Of a stretch of DNA of 64,000 nucleotides, positions 8,647-16,697 are shown piece by piece. The notes under the pieces are model-generated. The model was not told where the DNA came from, did not search any database, and was given only the letters and a program-made list of their open reading frames with translations. Every line of letters starts with the position of its first letter. Position 1 is the first letter of the stretch. The DNA comes from Mogibacterium kristiansenii (GTDB lineage Bacteria > Bacillota > Clostridia > Peptostreptococcales > Anaerovoracaceae): positions 1-64,000 of the forward strand of contig NZ_VUNA01000002.1 of NCBI RefSeq assembly GCF_009695905.1, given 5' to 3'. The position numbers and the translations under genes are program-made.

Positions 8647-9900
8647 ATGGAAAATGATTTTTTGGTGGATTCCGAGCATCTGTCTCCCGCCGCTCTGGAG
8701 AAGAAACATCGTCTGGAGAACGACCCGTCCTCCCGAATCGATCATATGAAGTATCTGGAAGGAATGGATCAGATCGATCCGTCCCTCCGCCTTCGGGTGA
8801 TGAAGGAAATGGCGGAATACGACCCGTCTGAGTACACGGTACGGGACGTGCAAAGGGCTTTGGAGCAGGAGACCTGTTCCGTTGAGGATCTGAAGGCACT
8901 GCTGTCGCCGGCAGCGGAGCCGTTCCTGGAGCAAATGGCTCGCCGGGCAAACCGGGTGACTTCCCGTCACTTCGGAAATTCCGTGAACATCTTCACGCCG
9001 CTGTACATCGCCAACTACTGCGAGAACTACTGTGTATACTGCGGATTCAACTGCTACAACCACATTCGGAGACTGAAACTGGATTCGGAACAGATTGAGC
9101 ACGAGATGAAGGTCATCGCAGATACCGGAATTGAGGAGATTTTGCTGCTGACCGGCGAGTCTCCGGTAAAAAGCGATGTGAAGTACATCGGCGAGGCCTG
9201 CAAGCTGGCGAAGAAGTATTTCCGGAACGTGGGCATCGAAATATATCCGGTGAACGTGGACGATTATCGGTATTTGCACGAATGCGGGGTGGATTACGTC
9301 ACCGTATTCCAGGAGACCTACGATTCCGATCGCTACGAGCAGCTGCATCTGGCCGGCAACAAGAGAATCTGGCCGTACCGCTTTGAAGCCCAGGAGCGTG
9401 CGCTTATGGGCGGCATGAGAGGCGTTGGAATGTCCGCATTGCTGGGGTTGTCGGATTTCCGAAAGGATGCCTTTGCCACGGCGCTGCACGCCTGTCTGCT
9501 GCAGAGAAAATATCCCCATGCGGATATTTCCATCTCCTGCCCGAGACTGCGTCCAATCGTGAACAACGACAAAATCAATCCGAAGGATGTGCACGAGACC
9601 CAGCTTTGCCAGATTCTGTGCGCATACCGGATTTTCCTGCCGTTTGCGCAGATTGTGGTATCCTCCCGAGAGAGCCGCTCTTTCCGAGACGGGATTACCC
9701 GGATTGCGGCTACCAAGGTTTCCGCCGGGGTATCTACCGGAATCGGCGACCATGAAGAGAAGTATACCGGAAAGAAGGGAGAAGCGGAGGGCGACGAGCA
9801 GTTCGATATCGACGACGATCGGAGCCTGGAGGAGATGTACCGAGATCAGGAGGCGGCCGGCCTTCAGCCGGTGATGAACGATTATGTGTACGTGCAGTAA
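8647..9900 (+). CDS. thiH: 2-iminoacetate synthase ThiH
   Basis: ThiH is the radical-SAM tyrosine lyase of anaerobes that cleaves tyrosine to dehydroglycine for ThiG, replacing the oxygen-dependent ThiO. The CxxxCxxC cluster motif CENYCVYC is at residues 125-132, and the 417-residue length and C-terminal region with RESRSFRDG fit the family. RBS GGGGAGG is at 8634-8640. The oxygen-independent enzyme fits an anaerobic host. Its 3' end overlaps the next gene by 17 bases, suggesting coupling. Confidence 0.94.
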   Translation: MENDFLVDSEHLSPAALEKKHRLENDPSSRIDHMKYLEGMDQIDPSLRLRVMKEMAEYDPSEYTVRDVQRALEQETCSVEDLKALLSPAAEPFLEQMARRANRVTSRHFGNSVNIFTPLYIANYCENYCVYCGFNCYNHIRRLKLDSEQIEHEMKVIADTGIEEILLLTGESPVKSDVKYIGEACKLAKKYFRNVGIEIYPVNVDDYRYLHECGVDYVTVFQETYDSDRYEQLHLAGNKRIWPYRFEAQERALMGGMRGVGMSALLGLSDFRKDAFATALHACLLQRKYPHADISISCPRLRPIVNNDKINPKDVHETQLCQILCAYRIFLPFAQIVVSSRESRSFRDGITRIAATKVSAGVSTGIGDHEEKYTGKKGEAEGDEQFDIDDDRSLEEMYRDQEAAGLQPVMNDYVYVQ

Positions 9901-10531
9901 TCCGAAAATTTTGGTAATCACCAGCCGGAAGCGGTTTGAGGGGGAAGCGGACTTCTTGAAACAGATTGAGAAAATTGCTGCGGCGAAGCCATTCGGAATC
10001 GTGCTTCGGGAGAAGGATCTGCCGGTAAAAGAATATTCGGAGCTGGCTCGGCAGGTCCGGGACATCTGCCGGAGTGCCGATACTTCGCTGATTGTTCACA
10101 GTCACCCGGCGGTGGCGCGGGAGCTGGGCATCCCGGCGCTGCACATGCCGCTGGATGCCTTGGGAAAGATGAGTTCGGAGGAACGGAAGGAATTCGAGGT
10201 GCTGGGTGCGTCCTGCCACTCCGTGGAGGATGTGCTTCGGGCAAAAGCTTTTGGATGCGATTATGTGACGGCCGGGCACGTGTATGCAACGGACTGCAAA
10301 CCGGGCCTGCCGCCTCGCGGCGCAGACTTCCTGGCGGAAGTCTGCGGTCCGGCCGCCCCCATGCCGGTGTTTGCGCTGGGCGGCCTGACCCCGGCCCGCG
10401 CACCGGAGGTGCGGCGGGCCGGGGCCGCGGGCTTCGCCATGATGAGCTCCGCCATGGATGCGGAGAACCCGGAGGAACTGTTCCGAAAGTACTCGGAATC
10501 CGATTCCTTTTCCGAACAAGGAATGATATAA
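9884..10531 (+). CDS. tenI: TenI-like thiazole tautomerase (ThiE/TenI family)
   Basis: The 215-residue ThiE-family TIM barrel carries LREKDL, VHSH, GASCHS and FALGGLTP. The diagnostic segment is GHVYATDCKPGLPPRG (His132), which matches TenI (GHVF-TDCKKG) rather than ThiE, whose equivalent is GxGPxxxTxTK. TenI aromatises the thiazole tautomer made by ThiG; the conserved His is the expected catalytic base. It could still be annotated as thiE from family membership. No clear RBS is seen before the ATG at 9884; translation is probably coupled to thiH. The 3' half is noticeably GC-rich. Confidence 0.78.
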   Translation: MCTCSNPKILVITSRKRFEGEADFLKQIEKIAAAKPFGIVLREKDLPVKEYSELARQVRDICRSADTSLIVHSHPAVARELGIPALHMPLDALGKMSSEERKEFEVLGASCHSVEDVLRAKAFGCDYVTAGHVYATDCKPGLPPRGADFLAEVCGPAAPMPVFALGGLTPARAPEVRRAGAAGFAMMSSAMDAENPEELFRKYSESDSFSEQGMI

Positions 10532-10563
10532 TGAAATCATGTAACGCAAAAGGGGAGCTAGAG

Positions 10564-11325
10564 ATGATAACAGCGGAAGAAAAAGAACGGTATTCCCGTC
10601 AGCTTCTGATCCCGGAATGGGGAGAGGAAGCCCAGGAAAAATTAAAAGCGGCAAAGGTGCTGATAATCGGAGCCGGGGGCCTGGGGTCCCCGGCCTCCCT
10701 GTATTTGACAGCAGGAGGAGTGGGAACCATCGGAATCGTGGATGGTGATACAGTGGACCGCTCCAACCTTCAGCGTCAGATTATCCACGGGACGGGGAAT
10801 CTGGGACAACCCAAGGTGGAATCCGCCGCAGAGACCCTTCGGGATTTGAATCCCAATGTGGAGATTATTCCCATTCACCGGATGGTCACCCGGGAGAACA
10901 TCGGAGAGTTGATTGAAGACTATGATTTTATTCTGGATGCCACGGACAATTACCATACCAAATTCCTGATTAACGACGGCTGTGTGGAGAAGGGAAAACC
11001 CTACAGCCATGCGGGAATTCTGGGACTGAACGGACAACTGATGACTTACGTACCGGGAAAAGGACCTTGCTACCGGTGTATTTTTGGGGAAGAACCGAAA
11101 CCGGGAGAAGCGCCGACGGCGAAAGAAGGGGGCGTCATCGGACCCATTGCCGGAATCGTGGGATCTTTTCAGGCGGCCGAAGCGATGAAATACATCACCG
11201 GAGTGGGACGACTCCTCACCGGGAAAATGCTCACCTTTGATCTTTTGACCGGACGCATTCGGGAAGTTCCTTTGCCGGATGCCAATCCGGAATGCACGGC
11301 TTGCGGAAGCCGACGGAAAGGATAG
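10564..11325 (+). CDS. thiF: ThiF/MoeB-type ThiS adenylyltransferase
   Basis: ThiF activates the C-terminal glycine of ThiS with ATP so that sulfur can be added. The 253-residue product shows the E1-like nucleotide motif GAGGLGS (residues 36-42), DGDTVDRSNLQRQ, DATDN and the paired zinc cysteines CYRC and CTAC. I chose the ATG at 10564, 6 bases after GGGGAG, over an upstream in-frame ATG at 10531. MoeB is closely related, but the thi neighbours support ThiF. It is probably the last thiamine gene of the operon. Confidence 0.9.
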   Translation: MITAEEKERYSRQLLIPEWGEEAQEKLKAAKVLIIGAGGLGSPASLYLTAGGVGTIGIVDGDTVDRSNLQRQIIHGTGNLGQPKVESAAETLRDLNPNVEIIPIHRMVTRENIGELIEDYDFILDATDNYHTKFLINDGCVEKGKPYSHAGILGLNGQLMTYVPGKGPCYRCIFGEEPKPGEAPTAKEGGVIGPIAGIVGSFQAAEAMKYITGVGRLLTGKMLTFDLLTGRIREVPLPDANPECTACGSRRKG

Positions 11326-11330
11326 AGATT

Positions 11331-11618
11331 ATGTTTAAAGACCCTAAATGTTATGTGGAATACGTTCCGGGGAAGAGCTTTAAGGAGGCTTTTGCCAACG
11401 ACCGAATTCCCCTTCTGTCCATGCACCGACTTCGGGGCATGGATTACCGGATTACCCGGAAGATTTCTTATGAGCGGACGGTGAACGACTTTCTGTTGGT
11501 GCTGAACGTAAACGATTCCATGCGTTCCCTTCGGAATCGGCAGGATATGGTGGTCTATCCCGAAAAACAGGTTGCAAAATGGGCCGCTATCCGGGCTCCG
11601 GAAAATCCTTCGGCGTGA
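11331..11618 (+). CDS. N-terminal fragment of a frameshifted AAA ATPase/RyR protein
   Basis: The 95 codons start at an ATG with GAAAGGA upstream, 5 bases after thiF. I recognise no domain in this part. The frame stops at 11618, just after passing through DNA that encodes the Walker A motif in the other frame: here the bases read AAIRAPENPSA instead of a P-loop. With the overlapping 11579-12853 frame it looks like one gene broken by a frameshift near 11592-11600. Adding one more copy of the 7-base CGGGCTC found there would rejoin the frames as AAIRAPGSGKSFG. Confidence 0.6.
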   Translation: MFKDPKCYVEYVPGKSFKEAFANDRIPLLSMHRLRGMDYRITRKISYERTVNDFLLVLNVNDSMRSLRNRQDMVVYPEKQVAKWAAIRAPENPSA

Positions 11619-12853
11619 AGCAGATTGCGGAAACCAGCGGAAATTTTGCGGTGTATGCCATCAACCTGTCTCAGATTGAAAAGCCGGCCGCCCTCTTTGA
11701 GGCGCTGGACGAGGCGCTGTCCAACGCGGAGGGCAGCATCCCGCTGGTGTTCTTCGACGAATTTGATTCCGACCGGGAGGGAATCAACCGCGGCTGGCTC
11801 CGGTACTTCCTGGCACCGATGCAGGACGGAGAATACTCCCTGTGGGGCAAAACCAAGAAAATCAACAAGGCGGTATTCGTCTTCGCCGGCGGAACCGCAC
11901 ATTCCTTCAACGATTTTCTGCCGGGGGATGATGAAGAGCGAATTGCGGAGTTCCAGCGGGTAAAGGGCCCGGATTTCGTCAGCCGCCTGAAGGGCATTCT
12001 GAATATCCGAGGCCTGAATCCGGATTGTAAGACGGACCGCAGCCATATCATCCGCCGGGCGATGCTCCTTCGCCAGCAGATTATTCGCCGGATTCCTTCA
12101 GTGTACGATGAGGAGACCGGTAAGGTAAACATCTCCAACGGACTTCTTTCCGCACTCCTTCGGGTGTCGGAATACCGTCACGGAGCCCGCTCTTTGGAAT
12201 TCATCCTGGCCATGTGCCGGCTGTCTCACGTGAGCCGATTCACGCCGTCCAACTTGCCCATGAACACCCAGTTGGATATCCATCTGAACGTGGCGGATTT
12301 CGAACGAAAGCTCACCTTCGAGCAGATCCTTGGGAGCATGGTGGAGAAATACGCCTTTATTTCCCACGAAGAATATCGGAAGCGCCGACTTCGGGAGGTG
12401 TCCATGAAACTGGCAAATGAAAGCGATAACCTGAATCCGAAAGCACTGGATCGCATCTGGGAAGAAGAGGAAATGGCGGACTGGGAGGACCTGGACGAGT
12501 TCTTCAAGGAAGGTTACCGTTCCCGCATTCGCTTTCTGGGAGAGCATCTGGTGCAGTTCGATGCGGTGCTGGGCATCCGGCCGATTGTGCCGAATGCTGT
12601 GGACACCATTCGGGAACTGTACGGTCCGGACCTGGAGCTGCTGTCGGAAATCGAACATCGCCGCTGGGTAAAGGACAAGCTGGAGGACGGCTGGACCGCC
12701 GGGGTGAAGGATTCCGAGCTGAAGCATTCGCCGGAGCTGGTTCCGTACGACGAACTGCCGGAAAGCACCAAAGCCTTCATCCGAAAAGAAATCCGTGAAG
12801 TCCCAAAACTACTAAAATCCGTGGGATACGAGCTTTACCGAAAATCCTATTAA
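11579..12853 (+). CDS. AAA ATPase with C-terminal RyR domain (main part of frameshifted gene)
   Basis: The 424-codon frame opens at the P-loop: PGSGKS at residues 5-10, Walker B IPLVFFDEFDS near 54-64, then FVFAGGTAHSF. The last 85 or so residues match the RyR (ryanodine receptor repeat) domain: EIEHRRWVKDKLEDGW, then HSPELVPYDELPES and PKLLKSVGYELYR. Bacterial RyR domains have been proposed to sense ligands in conflict or signalling proteins; the role here is unknown. The ATG at 11579 has only a weak RBS and starts abnormally close to Walker A, so the true start is probably in the upstream frame (11331). Confidence 0.7.
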   Translation: MGRYPGSGKSFGVKQIAETSGNFAVYAINLSQIEKPAALFEALDEALSNAEGSIPLVFFDEFDSDREGINRGWLRYFLAPMQDGEYSLWGKTKKINKAVFVFAGGTAHSFNDFLPGDDEERIAEFQRVKGPDFVSRLKGILNIRGLNPDCKTDRSHIIRRAMLLRQQIIRRIPSVYDEETGKVNISNGLLSALLRVSEYRHGARSLEFILAMCRLSHVSRFTPSNLPMNTQLDIHLNVADFERKLTFEQILGSMVEKYAFISHEEYRKRRLREVSMKLANESDNLNPKALDRIWEEEEMADWEDLDEFFKEGYRSRIRFLGEHLVQFDAVLGIRPIVPNAVDTIRELYGPDLELLSEIEHRRWVKDKLEDGWTAGVKDSELKHSPELVPYDELPESTKAFIRKEIREVPKLLKSVGYELYRKSY

Positions 12854-12862
12854 ATCTCATAA

Positions 12863-12905
12863 AAAAAGATGCCATGCCGAATCCTTGGGTATGGCGTCTT
12901 TTTCC
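12863..12905. terminator. Bidirectional terminator between AAA-RyR gene and niaR
   Basis: AAAAAGATGCCATGCC (12863-12878) pairs with GGTATGGCGTCTTTTT (12888-12903) through two G-U pairs around a 9-base loop. It lies between convergent genes and ends the thiamine operon transcript. Confidence 0.82.
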
Positions 12906-12934
12906 TATTCTGTTCAATTCAATTCTATTCTATC

Positions 12935-13486
12935 CTATTCTTCCGGTGGTCCGAAATGCACCGGTTCTTCCGGCTGCAGCGGCGCCAGATAATTGTTTTT
13001 CTGAAGTTCCTCCTGGATGACATCCAAAATCTCCTCGCTGTCTGCCATTACGGTATGGTAGTGGTAGCCGGAGGTGGAGCGGGAAAGCAATCTGCTTTTA
13101 CCCCCGTGCATCTCCGCCATGTAATGGGAGACGTCCAGGCGGGAGCGGATGTTCAGTTCACCGCGAACCACGCCGTACACCCGGTGGTAGATAAAAACAT
13201 CTTTGATGGTGCCGCCCAGATCCACAATTCGGGTGAGTTCGTCTTCCACTTCATCTTCCGTGTGGATGACCTTAAAGACGCGAGTCGCCCGGCCGGTGCT
13301 TCGCTCCAATAGGTAGCCCCGGTTGGTGGGAGTGATGTGAATGCCTTGAGCCCGAAGCAGGGCGATGTCCTGCACAATGACCTGCCGGCTGACTCCGAAG
13401 GTTTTGGCCAGGGCGCTGCCGGAGATGGCACGGCCGCTGTTCTGTAATTTCTGAAGTATTTCGGATCGTCGAATTTCGCCGTTCAT
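12935..13486 (-). CDS. niaR: NiaR-type niacin-responsive transcriptional repressor (HTH + 3H domain)
   Basis: The 183-residue product has an N-terminal winged helix (RSEILQKLQNSGRAISGSALAKTF and on) and a C-terminal 3H domain with the name-giving histidines in IYHRVYG, VSHYMAEM and GYHYHTV. NiaR (YrxA) represses NAD synthesis or niacin uptake genes when nicotinic acid is bound. I start at the ATG at 13486, directly after AAAAGGAGG; a further in-frame ATG at 13504 precedes that RBS. No NAD gene is adjacent; nadD is elsewhere in the window. Confidence 0.9.
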   Translation of the reverse strand: MNGEIRRSEILQKLQNSGRAISGSALAKTFGVSRQVIVQDIALLRAQGIHITPTNRGYLLERSTGRATRVFKVIHTEDEVEDELTRIVDLGGTIKDVFIYHRVYGVVRGELNIRSRLDVSHYMAEMHGGKSRLLSRSTSGYHYHTVMADSEEILDVIQEELQKNNYLAPLQPEEPVHFGPPEE

Positions 13487-13652
13487 GAGGCGCCTCCTTT
13501 TCAAGTTCTGTCGGGTTCTTTGTTTCTATTATACACCATCGAGGCTTGTTCGTGGGACTTTACAAAGATTTGATGTTTGATTTACATCTCGCTGATAGTT
13601 GTAAAATCCATTCTCCGCTACAATAACCGTAGAAGAACAGGAGGATAGAAAA

Positions 13653-15422
13653 ATGAACGAGACTTTACAGACGTTATTCGGTCTGCTGGGAGGACTGGCG
13701 ATTTTCCTTTACGGAATGAATAAAATGAGCGATGCCCTTCAGAAGGCGGCCGGAGATAAGATGAAGCGGATTCTGGGATTCCTGACCAAAAACCCGGTAA
13801 TGGGTGTTTTGGCCGGCGCACTGGTAACGACAGTGCTCCAGAGCAGTTCCGCCACCACCGTTATGATTATCGGATTCGTCAGCGCCGGGCTGATCAGCAT
13901 GCCCCAGGCGATTTCAGTGATCTTCGGTGCCAACATCGGTACCACAATGACGGCACAGTTGCTGGCGTTTAAGCTCAGCGACTACATCTACCCGATCATT
14001 TTTATCGGTTTTATCATGTACTTCATCTCGAAGAAAGACAAAATCAAACAAATCGGCATGGTGATCTTCTCCTTCGGGCTGCTGTTCGAAGGAATTGAAA
14101 TCATGGGCAGCGTGATGAAGCCGCTGGCAACCAGCGATGTGTTCATCCAGCTGATGGGTCAGGTAAAAGATATGCCGATTCTGGGCGTCGCCCTGGGAAC
14201 CGTGATGACCCTGGTGGTACAGAGTAGTTCCGCTACCATCGCGGTGCTTCAGAACTTTGCTAGCCAGGCAGGACCGGACGGTGTCACCAGCATCATCGGA
14301 TTGGCCGGTGCAATTCCGATTCTCTTGGGAGATAATATCGGCACCACCATCACCGCAGTCCTGGCATCTATCGGACAGTCCCGTGCCGCCAAGAGAGTTG
14401 CGGCGGCGCACTGTACCTTTAACATAACGGGAGCGGCAGTGGCGTTCTGCATCCTTCCGTACTTTGCAAAAATCGTACAGTACATTTCCACCAAAGGTCC
14501 GGAGGTGTCCGTCATATCCAGACAGATTGCCAATGCCCACACGCTGTTCAACGTAACGGTAACTCTGATCTGGCTGCCGCTGATCCCGCTGATGGTTCGT
14601 TGGGTCAGCTGGCTGATTAAGGGAGATCGGAAACCGGTAGAGAGCCTGGGAGAGCCGAAATTTCTGGACCGCCACGTGCTGACACAGCCGTCCGCTGCAC
14701 TGTATCTGGTGTCCCGGGAAATCGGAAACGTTGCCAACCTGGTGGTGGACATGCTGCAGTCCGCAAAGGATATCGTGAAGAAATCGACGTCCACGGAAGA
14801 ACAGACCCAGCTGCAGGATTTGTCTGCCGGCATTCGCGAACTTCATCAGAAGGTTTCCGAATACATCGTACAACTCTATGAAGAGAGTAAAATGAATGAC
14901 ACGCAGTCCGAGCAGGCGGCCGGACTTCTGGGAGTTGTCACCACGCTGAAGAGAATGGCGATTCGAAGCAACGAAATTCTGTCGCAGATTCACAGTATCA
15001 TGAACAGCGGCCGAAACCTTTCCGGCATCGCCAGAGGGGAATTGGTGGAATGCTTTGAGGAGATTCAGCAATTCTTTATACTGGCCATGGATGCGGTAGC
15101 ATATGACACGCCGATTTCCATGGAGCAGATTAACAAATCGAAGGCACAGCTCCGCCACTCGCAGAAGAGCTTCCGAAAGGCGCACCTGAAGAGAGTGCAG
15201 AACGGAGAATGCGATGCGGGATTGACGGATGATTTCAACGATATTATTTACAATATGGAACGTTTGGTGGACGATTGCGTGGAAATTGCCACAGAAGCGC
15301 AGGATAATGTGCATTTCGTACAGCGTTCCGAGGTCGGCGTCATTCTGCCGGATACGGTGGAATCGGAAGAAGGGTTGCCGGATGGACCGGCAGGCGCAGA
15401 TTTCAGCAGTGTAAACGGGTAA
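13653..15422 (+). CDS. Na/Pi cotransporter family protein (NptA/YjbB type)
   Basis: The 589-residue protein has two inverted membrane repeats, each with the signature QSSSAT (VLQSSSATTVM near residue 53, VVQSSSATIAV near 190) followed by GANIGTT and GDNIGTT. That is the hallmark of type II sodium-phosphate cotransporters. The C-terminal 220 or so residues are a soluble helical PhoU-like region (from about RHVLTQPSAALYL). RBS AGGAGG is 8 bases upstream of the ATG. It is divergent from niaR with 166 bp between them. Phosphate import is likely; the substrate is inferred from the family. Confidence 0.9.
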   Translation: MNETLQTLFGLLGGLAIFLYGMNKMSDALQKAAGDKMKRILGFLTKNPVMGVLAGALVTTVLQSSSATTVMIIGFVSAGLISMPQAISVIFGANIGTTMTAQLLAFKLSDYIYPIIFIGFIMYFISKKDKIKQIGMVIFSFGLLFEGIEIMGSVMKPLATSDVFIQLMGQVKDMPILGVALGTVMTLVVQSSSATIAVLQNFASQAGPDGVTSIIGLAGAIPILLGDNIGTTITAVLASIGQSRAAKRVAAAHCTFNITGAAVAFCILPYFAKIVQYISTKGPEVSVISRQIANAHTLFNVTVTLIWLPLIPLMVRWVSWLIKGDRKPVESLGEPKFLDRHVLTQPSAALYLVSREIGNVANLVVDMLQSAKDIVKKSTSTEEQTQLQDLSAGIRELHQKVSEYIVQLYEESKMNDTQSEQAAGLLGVVTTLKRMAIRSNEILSQIHSIMNSGRNLSGIARGELVECFEEIQQFFILAMDAVAYDTPISMEQINKSKAQLRHSQKSFRKAHLKRVQNGECDAGLTDDFNDIIYNMERLVDDCVEIATEAQDNVHFVQRSEVGVILPDTVESEEGLPDGPAGADFSSVNG

Positions 15423-15487
15423 ATTATCGGATTCGGTTCCTGTAGTTCTATCCTGTAAGCTGAACCGATAGTTTAATACATTCGTAG

Positions 15488-15524
15488 AGGAAATGCACAA
15501 TTTTGTGGCATTTCCTTTTTTTTA
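15488..15524 (+). terminator. Terminator after the Na/Pi cotransporter
   Basis: AGGAAATGC (15488-15496) pairs with GCATTTCCT (15508-15516), followed by a run of T residues. Another possible hairpin (CGGTTC / GAACCG at about 15433-15467) lies just before it. Confidence 0.8.
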
Positions 15525-15590
15525 TGAATAAAATATGTTACTATAGAACAAAATGTGTATGATTTAATGAAAGAAAGGGGAAAACGACCC

Positions 15591-16607
15591 ATGGCGGGGA
15601 AGATAGCAAGGGCATATGAGGGCGCGGAGACTTACATTCCGATGCTGGATGATTGCAGCGATGAGGAGATGAATCTGGAAGTGGAGCAGGTCGTGGACGG
15701 AATTCTGAAGGATTACCAAAAGGGCCGGGATATCGACAATCTCAAGTTCTTCGAACAGCCGGACCGAGATCAGATTGTGGTGATTCTGGATGAGCTTCTG
15801 GCAGTGCTGTTTCCGGGATATTATCGGGAGAAGGTATACCATACGGTGCACACGGAGACCAAGATTTCCGTGATTATTGAAGACGTGATGTATCGTTTGC
15901 GGAAACAGATTGAGCTGGCACTTCTGTACGATGAACGGTATGCGGATGTGGACCGGGCGCAGCGGAAAAAGGCGGCAAAAAAAATCACGCTGGAGTTCTT
16001 CCGGCGGCTTCCGGAAATCCGGGAATATCTGGATACGGATATCGAGGCGACCTTTGAAGGCGACCCGGCAGCCAACAGCAAACACGAAATTGTTTTATCG
16101 TACCCTGGAATTCTGGCGACGGCGATCTATCGATTGGCCCACGGCCTGCAGCGCTTGAATGTACCGCTGATTCCTCGTATGATGACGGAATACTCCCATA
16201 CCCAGACGGGGGTGGATATCCATCCGGGAGCAAAAATCGGAAAGTATTTCTGCATCGACCATGCCACCGGCGTTGTTGTGGGATCCACTTCGGTGATTGG
16301 GGAACACGTGAAGGTCTATCAGGGCGTGACCATTGGCGCTCTGTCCACGAAGGATGGTCAGAAGATGCACGGAACCAAACGACATCCAACAATCGAGGAT
16401 TATGTCACCCTATACTCCGGCGCTTCGGTGCTGGGCGGCCGTACCGTAATCGGCGAGGGGGCGGTCATCGGCGGCAACGCATTCGTGACGAAGTCCGTGG
16501 ATCCGCACACCACCGTTACCATTAAAACCCATGAGCTGGTGGTAGACCGAAAGAGCCACAAGAAGACCGACGAGAAAGAATTGGAACAGGATGACAGCTT
16601 AATTTAG
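15591..16607 (+). CDS. cysE: Serine O-acetyltransferase (CysE/EpsC type)
   Basis: The product acetylates serine from acetyl-CoA, the first step of cysteine synthesis. The C-terminal half is a left-handed beta-helix of hexapeptide repeats (GVDIHPGAKIGKYFCIDHATGVVVG, GVTIGALS, TLYSGASVLGG, VIGGNAFV) with the acetyltransferase His in the DHATG region; the first half is the helical N-terminal domain of the EpsC form. I chose the ATG at 15591 (338 residues), 10 bases after GAAAGGGG, over ATGs at 15555 and 15567. No cysK is adjacent. A 90-bp gap precedes the permease. Confidence 0.9.
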   Translation: MAGKIARAYEGAETYIPMLDDCSDEEMNLEVEQVVDGILKDYQKGRDIDNLKFFEQPDRDQIVVILDELLAVLFPGYYREKVYHTVHTETKISVIIEDVMYRLRKQIELALLYDERYADVDRAQRKKAAKKITLEFFRRLPEIREYLDTDIEATFEGDPAANSKHEIVLSYPGILATAIYRLAHGLQRLNVPLIPRMMTEYSHTQTGVDIHPGAKIGKYFCIDHATGVVVGSTSVIGEHVKVYQGVTIGALSTKDGQKMHGTKRHPTIEDYVTLYSGASVLGGRTVIGEGAVIGGNAFVTKSVDPHTTVTIKTHELVVDRKSHKKTDEKELEQDDSLI

Positions 16608-16697
16608 AGCGTGCATGAAAATATATACAACAGATTTGCTTGAAATTGAAGTATAATGGCTGTTATATATTGTCGCTAAGAGAAGAAAGGGGAATTA

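Noticed and set aside
7879-10065. Long minus-strand open frame (728 codons) across thiG, thiH and tenI
   Set aside because: It runs opposite three recognised genes and resembles no protein family.
11561-11600. Programmed -1 ribosomal frameshift joining the two AAA-RyR frames
   Set aside because: No good X-XXY-YYZ slippery heptamer in the right phase is present; GAAAAAC would need a poor re-pairing. A mutation or repeat contraction is more likely.
16629-16697. Purine riboswitch before the nucleobase permease
   Set aside because: Only about 90 bp separate it from cysE, and no purine-aptamer loops or terminator are visible.
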